A DNA stretch of 64,000 nucleotides, taken from Pteria penguin. Taxonomy: Eukaryota; Mollusca; Bivalvia; Pterioida; Pteriidae. Position numbers and translations under genes: made by a program. The stretch is taken from contig CM068583.1 of NCBI GenBank assembly GCA_035048485.1, forward strand, positions 69,983,731 through 70,047,730. Direction: 5' to 3'. The notes under the pieces are model-generated. The model had not been told where the DNA came from. It worked only from the letters and a program-made list of their open reading frames with translations, and searched no databases. Position 1 is the stretch's first letter. Each line of letters opens with the position of its first letter. Below, piece by piece: positions 1 to 13,433 of this stretch.

Positions 1-2706
1 AATCAATGTTATTCTCTCAGTACATACAGTACATACTACCAGATCAAGTTATTCTATCAGTACAAACAGTAAATACTACCAGATCAATGTTACTCTCTCA
101 GTACAAACAGTAAATACTACCAGATCAATGTTATTCTCTCAGTACATACAGTAAATACTACCAGATCCATGTTATTCTATCAGTACATACAGTAAATACT
201 ACCAGATCAATGTTATTCTATCAGTACAAACAGTAATTACTACCAGATCCATGTTATTTTATCAGTACATACAGTAATTACTACCAGATCAATGTAATTC
301 TATCATTACATACAGTAAATACTACCAGAACCAGGTTATTCTATCAGTACAAACAGTAAATAGTACCAGATCTATGTTATTCTATCAGTACAAATAGTAA
401 ATACTACCAGATCAATGTTATTCTATCAGTACATACAGTAAATACTACCACATCAATGTTATTCTATCAGTACATACAGTAAATACTACCAGATCCATGT
501 TATTCTATCAGTACAAACAGTAAATACTACCAGATCCATGTTATTTTATCAGTACATACAGTACATACTACCAGATCAATGTTATTCTATCAGTACAAAC
601 AGTAAATACTACCAGATCAATGTTACTCTCTCAGTACAAACAGTAAATACTACCAGATCAATGTTATTCTCTCAGTACATACAGTAAATACTACCAGAAC
701 CAGGTTATTCTATCAGTACATACAGGAAATACTACCAGAACCAGGTTATTCTATCAGTACAAACAGTAAATACTACCAGATCAATGTTATTTTATCAGTA
801 CATACAGTAAATACTACCAGATCAATGTTACTCTCTCAGTCCATACAGTAAATACTACCAGATCAATGTTATTCTATCAGTACATACAGTAAATACTACC
901 AGATCTATGTTATTCTATCAGTACATACAGTAAATACTACCAGATCAATGTTATTCTATCAGTACATACAGTACATACTACCAGATCCATGTTATTCTAT
1001 CAGTACATACAGTAAATACTACCAGATCAATGTTACTCTCTCAGTCCATACAGTAAATACTACCAGATCAATGTTATTCTATCAGTACATACAGTAAATA
1101 CTACCACATCAATGTTATTCTATCAGTACAAACAGTAAATACTACCAGATCAATGTTATTCTATCAGTACAAACAGTAAATAGTACCAGATCAATGTTAT
1201 TCTCTCAGTACATACAGTAAATACTACCAGATCTATGTTATTCTATCAGTACATACAGAAAATACTACCAGATCAATGTTATTCTCTCAGTCCATACAGT
1301 ACATACTACCAGATCCATGTTATTCTATCAGTACATACAGTAAATACTACCAGATCAATGTTGCTCTCTCAGTCCATACAGTAAATACTACCAGATCAAT
1401 GTTATTCTATCAGTACATACAGTAAATACTACCACATCAATGTTATTCTATCAGTCCAAACAGTAAATACTACCAGATCCATGTTATTCTATCAGTACAT
1501 ACAGTAAATACTACCAGATCCATGTTATTCTATCAGTAAAAACAGTAAATACTACCAGATCACTGTTAATCTCTCAGTACATACAGTAAATACTACCAGA
1601 TTTATGTTATTCTATCAGTACATACAGTAAATACTGCCAGATCAATGTTATTCTCTCAGTACATACAGTACATACTACCAGATCCATGTTATTCTATCAG
1701 TACAAACAGTAAATTCTACCACATCCATGTTACTCTATCAGTACATACAGTAAATACTACCAGATCAATGTTACTCTCTCAGTACAAACATTAAATACTA
1801 CCAGATCAATGTTATTCTCATAGTACATCAGTACATACTACCAGATCAATGTTATTCTCTTAGTACATACAGTACATACTACCAGATCAATGTTATTCTA
1901 TCAGTACAAACAGTAAATACTACCAGATCCATGTTATTTTATCCATACATACAGTAAATACTACCAGATCAATGTTATTCTATCAGTACATACAGTAAAT
2001 ACTACCAGAACCAGGTTATTCTATCAGTACAAGCAGTAAATACTACCAGATCAATGTTATTATCATAGTACATACAGTAAATACTACCAGGTGAATGTTA
2101 TTCTATCAGTACATACAGTAAATACTACCAGATCAATGTTATTCTATCAGTACAAACAGTAAATACTACCACATCCATGTTATTCTATCAGTACATACAG
2201 TACATACTACCAGATCAATGTTATTCTCTCAGTACATACAGTACATACTACCAGATCAATGTTATTCTATCAGTACAAACAGTAAATACTACCAGATCAA
2301 TGTTACTCTCTCAGTATAAACAGTAAATACTACCAGATCAATGTTATTCTCTCAGTACATACAGTAAATACTACCAGATCCATGTTATTCTATCAGTACA
2401 TACAGTAAATACTACCAGATCAATGTTATTCTATCAGTACAAAGAGTAATTACTACCAGATCCATGTTATTTTATCAGTACATACAGTAAATACTACCAG
2501 ATCCATGTTATTCTATCAGTACATACAGTAAATACTACCAGATCCATGTTATTCTATCAGTACAAACAGTAAATACTACCAGATCAATGTTATTCTATCA
2601 GTAGAAACAGTAACTACTACCAGATCAATGTTATTCTATCAGTACATACAGTAAATACTACCAAATCCATGTTACTCTCTCAGTACATACAGTGAATACT
2701 ACCACA
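1..2706. repeat. 41-bp minisatellite array
   Basis: About 66 head-to-tail copies of a 41-bp AT-rich unit containing CAGATCAATGTTATTCTATC. Successive CAGATC starts are 41 bp apart, for example at 80 and 121. Units differ by point changes such as CAATG/CCATG and TACATA/TACAAA, and a few by small indels. The array runs off the left edge of the window. No exon or open frame of interest is visible inside it. Confidence 0.95.
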
Positions 2707-2774
2707 TTAAAACGTAACACAAAGTACATTATGAGTAGTGATGTAAAATTACATAGAATGTATCTCACAGCACC

Positions 2775-5050
2775 AAATCAGTAATAATACAACACTGTGT
2801 ACAGCACATCATACAATATAAGAACAGTTATGATATAACACATTTTACAGCAAATCATACAATATCAGAACAGTAATGATATAATGCCTTATACAGCACA
2901 TCATACAATATAAGAACAGAAGTGATATAACACATTTTACAGCAAATCATACAATATCAGAACAGTAATGATATAATGCCTTATACAGCACATCATACAA
3001 TATCAGAACAGTAATGTTATAACGCCTTATACAGCACATCATACAACATCAGAACAGTAATGATATAACACTTTGTATAGCACATCATACAATATCAGAA
3101 CAGTAATGATATAACACATTGTACAGCACATCATACAATATCAGAACAGTAATGATATAACACTTTGTACAGCACATCATACAATATCATAACAGTAATG
3201 ATAATACTTTGTACAGCACACCATACAATATCAGAACAGTAATAATATAACACATTGTACAGCACATCATACAATATTATAACAGTAATGATATAACACT
3301 TTGTACAGCACACCATACAATATCAGAACAGTAATGATATAACACTGTGTACAGCACACCATACAATATCACAACAATAATGATATAACACCTTATACAG
3401 CACATCATACAATATCAGAGCAGATATGATATAACATTTTGTACAGCACATCTTACAATATAAGAACAGTTATGATATAACACCTTATACAGCATATCAT
3501 ACAATATCAGATTAGTTATGATATAACACCTCATACAGGACATCATACAATATCAGAACAGTAATGATATACTGCCTTATACAGCACGTCATACACTATC
3601 AGAACAGTAATGATATATTGCCTTATACAGTACATCATACAATATCAGAACAGTAATGATATAACACCTTATACAGCACATCATACAATATCAGAACAGT
3701 AATGATATAACACCTTATACACCACATCATACAATATTAGAACAGTTGTGATATATAACACATTATACAGCATATCTTACAATATCAGAACAGTTATGAT
3801 ATAACACCTTATGCCACACATCATACAATATCAGAACAGTAATGATATAACACTGTATACAGCACATCATACAATATCAGAACAGTAATGATATAACACT
3901 GTATACAACACATCGTACAATATCAGAACAGTAATGATATAACGTCTTATACAGCACATCATACAATATCAGAACAGTAATGATATAATGCCTTATACAG
4001 CACATCATACAATATCAGAACAGTAATGATATAACACTTTTTACAGCACATCATAGAGTATCAAAAAAGTTATGATATAACACCATATACAGCACATCAT
4101 ACAATATAAGAACAGTAATGATATAACACTTTGTACAGCATATCATACAATATCAAAACAATTATGATATAACACATTGTATAGCACATCATACAATGAC
4201 AGAACAGTTACGATATAACACTTTGTACAACACATGATACAATATCCGAACAGTTATGATATAATGCCTTATACAGCACATCATACAATATCAGAACAGT
4301 AATGATATAACACCTTATAGAGCACATCATACAATATCAGATTAGTAATGTTATAACACATCATTCAGCACATCATACAATATGAGAACAGTTATTATAT
4401 AAGACTTTGTACAGCACATCATACAATATCAGAACAGTTATGATATAATGCCTTATACAGCACATCATACAATATCAGAACAGTTATGATATACTACTTT
4501 GTACAGCACATCATACAATATCAGAACAGTTATGATATAACACAATGTACAGCACATCATACACTATTGGAACAGTTATGATAAAATGCCTTATACAGCA
4601 CATCATACAATATCAGAACAGTGATGATATAACACCTTATACATCACATCATACAATATGGGAACAGTTATGATATAACACTTTGTACAGCACGTCATAC
4701 AATATCAGAACAGAAATGATATAACACCTCATACAGCACATCATACAATATCAGAACAGTAATGATATAACACTTTGTACAGCACATCATACAATATCAG
4801 AACAGTAATGATATAACACCTCATACAGCACATCATACAATATCAGAACAGTAATGATATAACACCTCATACAGCACATCATACAATATCAGAACAGTAA
4901 TTATATAACACCTCATACAGCACATCATACAATATCAGAACAGTAATAATATAACACCTCATACAGCACATCATGCAAAATCAGAACAGTAATGATATAA
5001 CACCTCATACAGCACATCATACAATATTAGAACAGTAATGATATAACACT
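2775..5050. repeat. 46-bp minisatellite array
   Basis: About 49 tandem copies of a 46-bp unit with the core ACAGCACATCATACAATATC followed by AGAACAGTAATGATATAACA. The period was checked between 3673 and 3719. Units vary in the last third (CCTTAT, CTTTGT, CCTCAT). A 60-bp AT-rich spacer separates it from the 41-bp array. No coding signal seen. Confidence 0.95.
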
Positions 5051-5199
5051 TTTTATAAAGTGTCACGTAGCACTGAATACAAAAAATTAAACAATAAAGT
5101 CAAAGCTTCAGCGGCAGAAATAAGTATGAAAATAATGTAAAATATGAGAATTAGTGAAACTATGGCACTGATATGCCACTGCAGATATCCTTAGTCCTC

Positions 5200-6875
5200 T
5201 GTTGAAATATCACTGTGGTACTATGGCACCACAGTGGACATCCATTCATGGACCCCTGGTGATATACTACTGTGGTACACTAGCACCACAGTGGACATTC
5301 ATTCATGGACCTCTGGTGATATACTACTGTGGTAGTATAGCACCACAGTGGACATTCATTCATGGACCCTTGGTGATATACTACTGTGGTACACTAGCAC
5401 CACAGTGGACATCCATTCATGGACCCCTGGTGATATACTACTGTGGTACTATAGTACCACAGTGGACATTCATTCATGGACCCCTGGTGATATACTACTG
5501 TGGTACTATAGCACCACAGTGGACATCCATTCATGGACCCCTGGTGATATACTATTGTGGTACTATAGCACCACAGTGGACATTCATTCATGGATCCCTG
5601 GTGATATACTATTGTGGTACTATAGCACCACAGTGGACATCCATTCATGGATCCCTGGTGATATACTATTGTGGTACTATAGCACCACAGTGGACATCCA
5701 TTCATGGACCCCTGGTGATATACTACTGTGGTACTATAGCACCACAGTGGACATCCATTCATGGACCCCTGGTGATATACTACTGTGGTACTATAGCACC
5801 ACAGTGGACATTCATTCATGGACCCCTGGTGATATACTACTGTGGTACTATAGCACCACAGTGGACATCCATTCATGGACCCCTGGTGATATACTACTGT
5901 GGTACTATAGCACCACAGTGGACATCCATTCATGGACCCCTGGTGATATACTACTGTGGTACTATAGCACCACAGTGGACATCCATTCATGGACCACTGG
6001 TGATATACTACTGTGGTACTATAGCACCACAGTGGACATCCATTCATGGACCCCTGGTGATATACTACTCTGGTACTATAGTACCACAGTGGACATCCAT
6101 TCATGGACCTCTGGTGATATACTACTGTGGTACTATAGCACCACAGTGGACATTCATTCATGGACCCCTGGTGATATACTACTGTGGTACTATAGCACCA
6201 CAGTGGACATTCATTCATGGACCCCTGGTGATATACTACTGTGGTACTATAGCACCACAGTGGACATTCATTCATGGACCCCTGGTGATATACTACTGTG
6301 GTACTATAGCACCACAGTGGACATTCATTCATGGACCTCTGGTGATATACTACTGTGGTAGTATAGCACCACAGTGGACATCCATTCATGGACCCCTGGT
6401 GATATACTACTGTGGTACTATAGCACCACAGTGGACATCCATTCATGGACCCCTGGTGATATACTATTGTGGTACTATAGCACCACAGTGGACATCCATT
6501 CATGGATCCCTGGTGATATACTACTGTGGTACTATAGCACCACAGTGGACATTCATTCATGGACCCCTGGTGATATACTACTGTGGTACTATAGCACCAC
6601 AGTGGACATCCATTCATGGACCCCTGGTGATATACTACTGTGGTACTATAGCACCACAGTGGACATCCATTCATGGACCCCTGGTGATATACTACTGTGG
6701 TACTATAGCACCACAGTGGACATTCATTCATGGACCCCTGGTGATATACTATTGTGGTACTATAGCACCACAGTGGACATTCATTCATGGACCCCTGGTG
6801 ATATACTACTGTGGTACTATAGCACCACAGTGGACATTCATTCATGGACCCCTGGTGATATACTACTGTTGCACT
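5200..6875. repeat. 57-bp palindrome-bearing minisatellite array
   Basis: About 29 copies of a 57-bp unit. Every unit holds CTGTGGTACTATAG followed by CACCACAG, a 22-bp near-palindrome with one mismatched pair; the copy near 5440-5461 is a perfect palindrome. Because 57 is 19 codons and the unit lacks stops in several frames, long open frames appear on both strands (for example 5202-6917 +, 5394-6944 -). They have no start context, no splice support and no recognisable domain, so I treat them as a by-product of the repeat. The array lies about 100 bp upstream of the first visible protease exon. Confidence 0.93.
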
Positions 6876-6970
6876 AACGAACCACCGTGGATATTTATGG
6901 ACCCCTGGAGACCTTGATCCTCGCCTTACCATACGCTTAGACAATATGGTGATGTATTGATATTTTTCAG

Positions 6971-7066
6971 GTCTGGCTCAATACCTCGACCACACTATTA
7001 GGTACGTGGTTAAAGGACTTCTGTATCGGAAAGTCTGCCACTCCGTACGATCTCAACTACATGCAT
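6971..7066 (+). CDS. ADAMTS-like metalloprotease, exon 1 seen (catalytic domain)
   Basis: First exon of the protease visible in the window; earlier exons (signal peptide, propeptide, start of the catalytic domain) must lie upstream. The acceptor is TATTTTTCAG ending at 6970. The frame reads LNTSTTLLGTWLKDFC, matching the ADAMTS pattern N-x3-TL-x2-FC ahead of the zinc site. I place the donor at GTAGGG (7067) because it gives phase 0, which fits the next exon. The stronger-looking GTACGT at 7072 would force another frame that lacks the family motif. The acceptor and frame are clear; the exact 3' end is an inference. Confidence 0.72.
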
Positions 7067-7443
7067 GTAGGGTACGTATCGAAGTCAAATCAGATTTGTT
7101 ATTATAGGCAATGATTCTTGAATACATTTTTTCAGGAGATCAAACTATTTGTTTCCTCCCATGTATTTTATACATTATTAAGTTTAGTGAGATTTTATCC
7201 CCGTACAAGTTCAGTATACATTTTTGAATGTGATTTACCATAATATAAATGTTATGATGCAGAAGAATATATAATTATAAACCAAAAGGTAAAACATTAT
7301 AATATTTTATATCGATTTGTAATCGGATAACATAAATTGAAAAAATGTTGAATTTGTTCGTTTCTTTTTTTATTTTGACATGACATTTTGACATTAAGGC
7401 GCACACATTATGATGACAATGTGATGTATTATACAGCACTCAG

Positions 7444-7565
7444 GGTTTGGATGTGACAGGACGTGCCTACCAGGACACTGTATGTAACCAGGCCTATAAC
7501 TGTGGCGTGGACAATGTAGCAGATACCATACAGTATGTAGCCACTGCGCACGAGATCGGACATAA
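7444..7565 (+). CDS. ADAMTS-like metalloprotease, zinc-site exon (HEIGH)
   Basis: The exon starts after CACTCAG and ends phase 2 at AA|GTACGT. It encodes GLDVTGRAY, TVCN and NCGVDN, then ATAHEIGH, the first half of the metzincin zinc motif HExxHxxGxxHD. The two zinc-ligand histidines and the catalytic glutamate are all present. GRAY..TVC..NCG..(D)N is the usual ADAMTS run-up to the active site. The ORF that continues past the donor to 7872 is intron, and that intron holds LINE sequence. Confidence 0.9.
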
Positions 7566-7594
7566 GTACGTATCACTACATTCTGGAAATATAT

Positions 7595-8060
7595 ATATAT
7601 ATATATTGGAAAATTATGGAAAAATCTTCTCAAAATACCCTAACGACCCATTAGTGAGAGGTCACTACTACAAACTGCATCGTGAATACACTAAATTAAG
7701 GAAATATAAATCCAAACAATATAAGCAAAATCTACTATATGAGATAGAATATCCACATGAGAACAATCCCAAAATGTACTGGAAACTTATTGATAGCCTT
7801 AAAGGTAATGGCAAGAAAAACTGTAGTGATAGTGTATCAACAAAAATAAGGCAGACCCTATCGAGAATTTAAATGTTACCAACAATAAAATTGACTCTCT
7901 TGAAAAGAAATACCGATTACTGAACTTGATTAACCAATTTCAAAGTCTGATATTTCCTCAGCAATTAGTACGCTCAAGACTGGCAAGTCACCGGGGCTTG
8001 ATCTTGTAACAAATCAAATGATCAAAGCTGGCCATACATTTATTCTTCCTAGTATCCATT
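7595..8060 (+). mobile_element. LINE fragment, region before reverse transcriptase
   Basis: The + frame reads ENYGKIFSKYPNDP, then a basic stretch with YYKLHREYTKLRKYKSK, then NPKMYWKLIDSLKG. After a stop and a frame change comes ISTLKTGKSPGLDLV-like sequence. This resembles the segment between the endonuclease and reverse transcriptase of non-LTR elements, where NPK-(F/Y)W and LK-x-GK(S/A)PGLDG occur. It is decayed: there is a stop at 7870 and a frame shift. It lies just inside the intron, directly after a short (TA)n. Confidence 0.6.
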
Positions 8061-8702
8061 AATTATTTTAAATATGTTTTATGTGAAGTTATACCGATTT
8101 AAGCCTTTTAAGTCATTGATTCAAATTCCATGTCATCATCTATAATTTCATACATCTGTCTGAAACTAGAGTGTCTTAGGTTATACGAATAACCTTCAAA
8201 AATAAGAGACGAGATGTGCATAACTTCATAAAAACAAATTTTCTACGATATTTTTAAAGGTTAATTGTACAACAAAATGATTACTTAAAGATTACTTAAA
8301 GATAAATAAGGACAACAGATAATGTTTGAAATTATTATCACTAATTATGTAGATATGAAGTTTGAATTAAAGTTTTCATAGAAATTAGTATGAAATAGCA
8401 AGAAAATTAAAAGTAATTCAAAATAATACAAACTGTTTTGATACTACTACTTTAAACCTTTTTGTTCAAAATTCCAAAAGTATAATAGGTAAAAAAAAAA
8501 TCCCCATGAATTTTTAAACTTAAACTGTAACATTTAAATTAAAATTTTTATTCTTTGGTTTGATTTCATTGTAATATTCTTAATTTGGATTCAGTCAATA
8601 ATATTGAAAGATATTTTGAATTTAAAAGTTATATTGAAAGCCTTGTATGTAACAGATTTTATATTTGATACAAATTAAAGATTGGTGAACAATTATTCCA
8701 AT

Positions 8703-8707
<5 letters not shown>

Positions 8708-8790
<83 letters not shown>
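8708..8790. repeat. (TA)n microsatellite
   Basis: Uninterrupted AT dinucleotide run of about 80 bp within the AT-rich intron. Confidence 0.97.
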
Positions 8791-8792
<2 letters not shown>

Positions 8793-9529
8793 CATTTCCA
8801 AAATCTTATTTCAAAATTAAAAGTTAAACCGTAGCATAGGTTTATTAATTTGATATAACAACTATGATAGTCCTATTGTATTGATTAATCTTAGTGTGAT
8901 TTGATTTGTACTATAAATATTAACAGTAACACCACTTGTACTTGACAAGATTATTCAAATATTATTTGTTTTTAAATTTTTGGATTAATTACAAATTTGC
9001 TTTCAATATTAGTTTGAATTATATTTGAGCCCAGCATAATTTGTTTACATTGACTTGCAGTCAAGTTTTGTAAGTTTTGATAACATTATTTATTTCAATG
9101 AATGACCAAAAATCTTGCATGCTAGTCAAATGTTTAGCTTTTTCTATTGTTTATATAAGTGTTTTCCTAGAGAAAAGTTTTTCATCTGATCTGTATATCA
9201 TTTCTAATCATATTCAAGTATCAGTAAGAAATTTAGAATACAGAAATGAACTTTCAACATACTTGATGTGTTATACTTACCCTAGCTAACACATAGAGAT
9301 TTTCATCAATACATTATGTTTTTTTCAATCAAAGTGTTTTAAATACTTGGCATGAAATGGCTTAACACACAGCATTAACCTTTACTGTCATTTTGTCTGT
9401 CTGTGATAACTAGACATGTATAAAGTGCCATGACTTTCTTGCCTGCACAACTAGACAGAAGATGCTTACTCTTCCCTTAAAACTGCTTTCATATCTAGAT
9501 TTCATCGAAATTGCATCTACATTGCACTT

Positions 9530-9790
9530 TTCAGACCCTTTTTTATTTATGTCACCTGCGAAACAAAACATTCAATTTGTCCGATGTCCATCCGTCTGTC
9601 TGTCAGTCACGCTTTCACATCATTGGTCATAATTTAGTAGTTAACATCTATACTTCAAATCAAACTTGCAGGATTGATTTATTACGATGACAGCCGAAGG
9701 TCAAACTGAGACTGTCAAGGTCATATTCAAGGTCAAATTTATGGGTAAACATATGGCAAGCGACATCGTGATTGGGAGCAATGACTTTTT
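9530..9790. repeat. Dispersed repeat fragment with CCGTCTGT and GGTCAA motifs
   Basis: Contains a TCCGTCTGTCTGTCAGTC run followed by AAGGTCATATTCAAGGTCAA. The same style of GGTCAAGGTCA plus (TCCG/GGAC)n composition recurs at 25050-25990 and 49250-49990, so this is probably a piece of a dispersed non-coding repeat. The family is not identified. Confidence 0.4.
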
Positions 9791-10379
9791 TTTTTAATTT
9801 TTCAAAACAATTATACATGTCGCCAAATTACACACTAAGTGCTAAGTCCACGTGCTAAGTATTGACTTGCTAATAGTTTTAAAGTACATGTAGTTTCTTG
9901 ACGATATTTTAGGATGCTATTTTTCAGTATGGAGGGGCATTATCCTTTCAAATATTATTCAATCATAACCAACAAATATCACAATTTAACTTTTTTTCAA
10001 ATTACAATATTACTTCTAGGAACATATCATAGTCAAACATGTACTGACCTTATTACATAAAGTCAAAAAAGAGAATGGTATTTAAACACCTGTGCACTAT
10101 AGGTAGGTCGAAACCTATAGTAATGGAAATATAAGTCAGTGAACAATTTGGTTACGGCCCGAAACTTTGACGCTTGCGTCAATAGATTTTCTTGTGTATT
10201 CTGATTACGTAACATGTTGCAACAATAGAAAGTTTCGTCAACAAAATATCTTTCAGCTTATGCATTAGTGTGATGTCATCCATTGTAAGTATTTATTATG
10301 TTTTGAATGATATTATACAAGTCCGAGATTATGCAATAGAGTCGCATTATTATAGTTTGCTCTTATCTGAAAGATATAA

Positions 10380-10545
10380 GCAGGTGTAGCCCAGTGGATG
10401 AGCTGAGTTGTTCATCTTGTGACCAAGAGGTCCGGGTTCGACACCCGTCGGGGGCATACTGGTGTTCTGTCTTTCGGATGAGACTAACGTGTCTGCCATT
10501 CAAATTGCAAGACAATTCGTCAGCAAGAACGAGCACCGTGAAGCT
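10380..10545 (+). mobile_element. tRNA-headed SINE, 5' part
   Basis: An A-box-like GTAGCCCAGTGG is followed by a B-box-like GGGTTCGACACCCG, then CTGGTGTTCTGTCTTTCGGA, which matches the body of the full SINE at 16275 (GGTGTTCTATTTTTCGGATGA). The copy stops before the CACTGCTTCGGGTGGG segment, so it is truncated or diverged. It is not a functional tRNA gene: no matching acceptor arm is visible. Confidence 0.6.
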
Positions 10546-10599
10546 TTCTTTAATAAGTATTAAAGTGTGAACATTGTAACATGATGAGCAATCACGTAT

Positions 10600-13410
10600 G
10601 GAAAGCCGGTGCGCAATGAAATTGCTATTTGCTTTTTGCTAATCGCGAATTGCGTTTTGTCAATAATAAAATTGCTTTTTGCTTTGTACTGTTAACGGTT
10701 TCCACTACTAACATGAATGCTTGTAGTTACGACTGCAACGGAAGAGCTATTTTGTCCCGTCCGTTGCAGTCGTAACTAGAATGCTGTGACGCCAAAAGAT
10801 AAACTGAAGTCGAGTGTTGTGCAGAGTTCAATATGTCCGAAACGACGAAACGCACGAAATGTTTAAAGGAAACATAGGAAAGCTTTTTGATAAGAGAACG
10901 GCTCTTATATCTCGATAGTGATTAGATCAAGTAGACCTACATTGCTCGCTGTGCATAGACAGATCTAGAATAAAAAGAGGTGCTATCTGCTTGCAATGCT
11001 CTGCCTGAACCTAGTCAAAATGACCAATGTTGGACATAATTTTATATCAAAGGGGTTGCAACACCGCATTCTCTGCTTACTACCGGTTTATCTCTGTTTG
11101 TTTTGTTGCTTTTTTTCATTAAACGGGCAGGCGGAGCTAATTGAACGATGGCTTGTACTAGATTTCTTTTCACTCGGGTGAATTCTATCGTCTTAATATG
11201 GAAAGGAATCAAGTCATATTAGAGAATACAATAATAGTCTATATTGGAAAAGAAACCATAACAAGATTTCAAGATCACGCTTATTTTCCACTCCCGAGGG
11301 GATTGGACTAAAGTTCAAAATTACACACGCACTAAATCATATAGGGAATACTTCTAGCCCATAATCAAATCTCAGAGGAGTAGCGATAAGGAGCAAATTG
11401 TTTATAGGTGGACGGACGGATGACGAGTAGTATTGCATAAGCTTTGCTGATCTCTGGTCGAGCTTATAAAACTGAAACAAAAGGATAAATATTATTTATT
11501 CACATTGAATTATGCAGACGAACACAAACACAATATCAATTAAATACAACAATTATTATTCTGTAAGCCAGATCCTTACTCTAAAAAAATCAACTTTACT
11601 CCAAGAGATTTGTGACCTTATCATTTTCTGTTGTATATTATAAAAATGGACTACGCCTACAATGAGGCGACAGACACGTCACAAAAAGGGGTGTGGGATT
11701 CGCCCTCTCCCCTCCCTTACGTCTCTTCCTCAAACTTTTTTCTCCACCCATAATGAATGGCGTGCGCTTCACAACTGCAATTTTCCCTCCGGAGAAATCG
11801 AGTAGGTTCAAGCCTAGTCCAACGTTCCGATAGTCCGACAGCGATAGATGGTATTGCACTAAAACATGTTAAAACTTGTCTTTTGACAATTCTAGGTGAA
11901 TGGGCCAACCCGAGAGAGAAATATCCCAATCGTGGGATTAAGAGGAGAACGGGGTTAGCGCCCCCCCCCCCCCAATTTTGTCAGAAAAGGGTACCAAGAT
12001 AGGTACTTATTGGCCAATTTTGAGCTGTGACCCCCTCCCCTTCCATGACTATATCTTATTTGTCTTTAACGTTATTGGTCAGACAGAGAACATTTTCAAA
12101 AAATAAAGTGATTAAAATCTGTTATCAGTTTATTTGCTCCCCATCCGACTGTCAGTCCTTCCTACCAGTTTTCCCACACTTTTCGTCAGCCCAATTTTCT
12201 TCGATTTTTTTTTTGGAATGAAAATGAATGCTTCACCCATCTGGCGAATAATGACCTCAATGTACATGTAGTCACTGAAAAAATCGCCTCGCCACAGGCG
12301 CGGTTCCAGGAATTTTGTCAAGGTAGAATGTAAAAGCCCGCCTGAAACGATCTCGAAATTTTGACAAGGGAAAGAGAAAAAGGATGAGAAAAGTGTGAAA
12401 TTAATTACTTAGTAATGTGTGTTTGTTTTGTATGTTTCTACCGGTGTCAACCGGGGCAATGCGGTTCACAAAGAAATCTTGTAATAAATAAAACGGATCA
12501 TCAAAATCGCTTCAGCAGTTACAGAGCAAATGTTAAAAATGTGTAAACCAACAGACTTAAAATTGTCATGTGACCCATTGATCGAATAGATTGCATAATA
12601 TTTTCAAGTTTTTCAATGGTTTGTCGCATGGTAATACATTGGGAGTGTAAATATTTTTAGATGTTGGGCATGATTTAAAGGTGAGCTGACAAAGTTGCAA
12701 AAGACTACATTGTAAAACAGGTTGTTGATTTGATTTCTGTAGGGATGGGTAGAGGGACACTCCGAAAACTGTTTCTTTGATGTTTAGCCGGGAAAATATT
12801 TTTGCACGCCGAAAACTGTTTGCACGGTTCAGGTACATATAGCTTTGTAATCAGTCCAACCATCGGGCCGTCGAACCATCGGGCTGTCGGACTATCGGGC
12901 CGTCGGACTATCGGGCTGTCGGACTATAAGGCGGTCACCATCGAAAAGACGTACAATAATAATAGTATGTCGCGTCTCTTTCTATTTCCCTCTACCACCA
13001 CCACCCTCTTTGCTGTTTAAGGAGGGGGAGAGAGAACGTCCCCTCCAGCCCCCTCTCTCTCTGAATCCGTCACTGTAGAAATATTTGCAAATGATAGCTT
13101 AACTTAACTACGGAACTAGATCTATATAATTAACAAGTAAAGAAAAAATAGCAAAAAAGCAATTTTCAATTTGCAAAAAACAATTAGCAAAAAGCAGTCA
13201 GCAAAAAGCAATCAGCAATTGGCAAAAAGCAATTACATCTAGTAAAACAGCCATTTAATTCAGCGCACATTTTTTCACTCATAAGATGCCAACTTTTGAT
13301 CTACGAAAGCGGGGTAGGGGTCTATCCGTCGCAGGTAGAAAATCAGGCAAAATTAATACCCAGAATTTAAATTAACACAATAAGCAATTGGCAAAAAGCA
13401 AAAAGCAATT
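10600..13410. repeat. Repeat-rich block with GCAAAAAGCAAT motifs in opposite orientations
   Basis: At 10612-10690 the sequence reads ATTGCTTTTTGC-type runs. At 13145-13240 and 13380-13410 the complementary GCAAAAAGCAATT runs occur many times. Between them, CGATAGTCCGACAG (11830) is mirrored by CTGTCGGACTATCG copies at 12890-12925. At about 13048-13076 the end reads, on the minus strand, CAGTGACGGATTCAGAG, like a hAT terminus. The block looks like decayed inverted-repeat transposon DNA. Its true boundaries are not clear. Confidence 0.4.
10725..10777. repeat. Perfect 18-bp hairpin
   Basis: Left arm AGTTACGACTGCAACGGA (10725-10742) is exactly complementary to TCCGTTGCAGTCGTAACT (10760-10777), with a 17-base spacer. 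It lies in the large intron. Confidence 0.85.
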
Positions 13411-13433
13411 GCAAACTTTGCATGTACATCTGA

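Noticed and set aside
1..5050. CRISPR-like regularly spaced repeats
   Set aside because: The units are contiguous head-to-tail copies with no unique spacers, in an animal genome.
5202..6944. Open frames of 571, 516, 337 and 167 codons on both strands
   Set aside because: All lie within a 57-bp repeat that has no stop in several frames; no start context, splice sites or domain, and overlapping frames are open in both directions.
7072..7077. GTACGT as the donor of the first visible exon
   Set aside because: It would leave phase 2 and break the frame with the zinc-site exon; GTAGGG at 7067 keeps phase 0 and the family motif.
10383..10460. tRNA gene
   Set aside because: A- and B-box-like motifs are present, but there is no paired acceptor stem, and the following sequence matches the SINE body.
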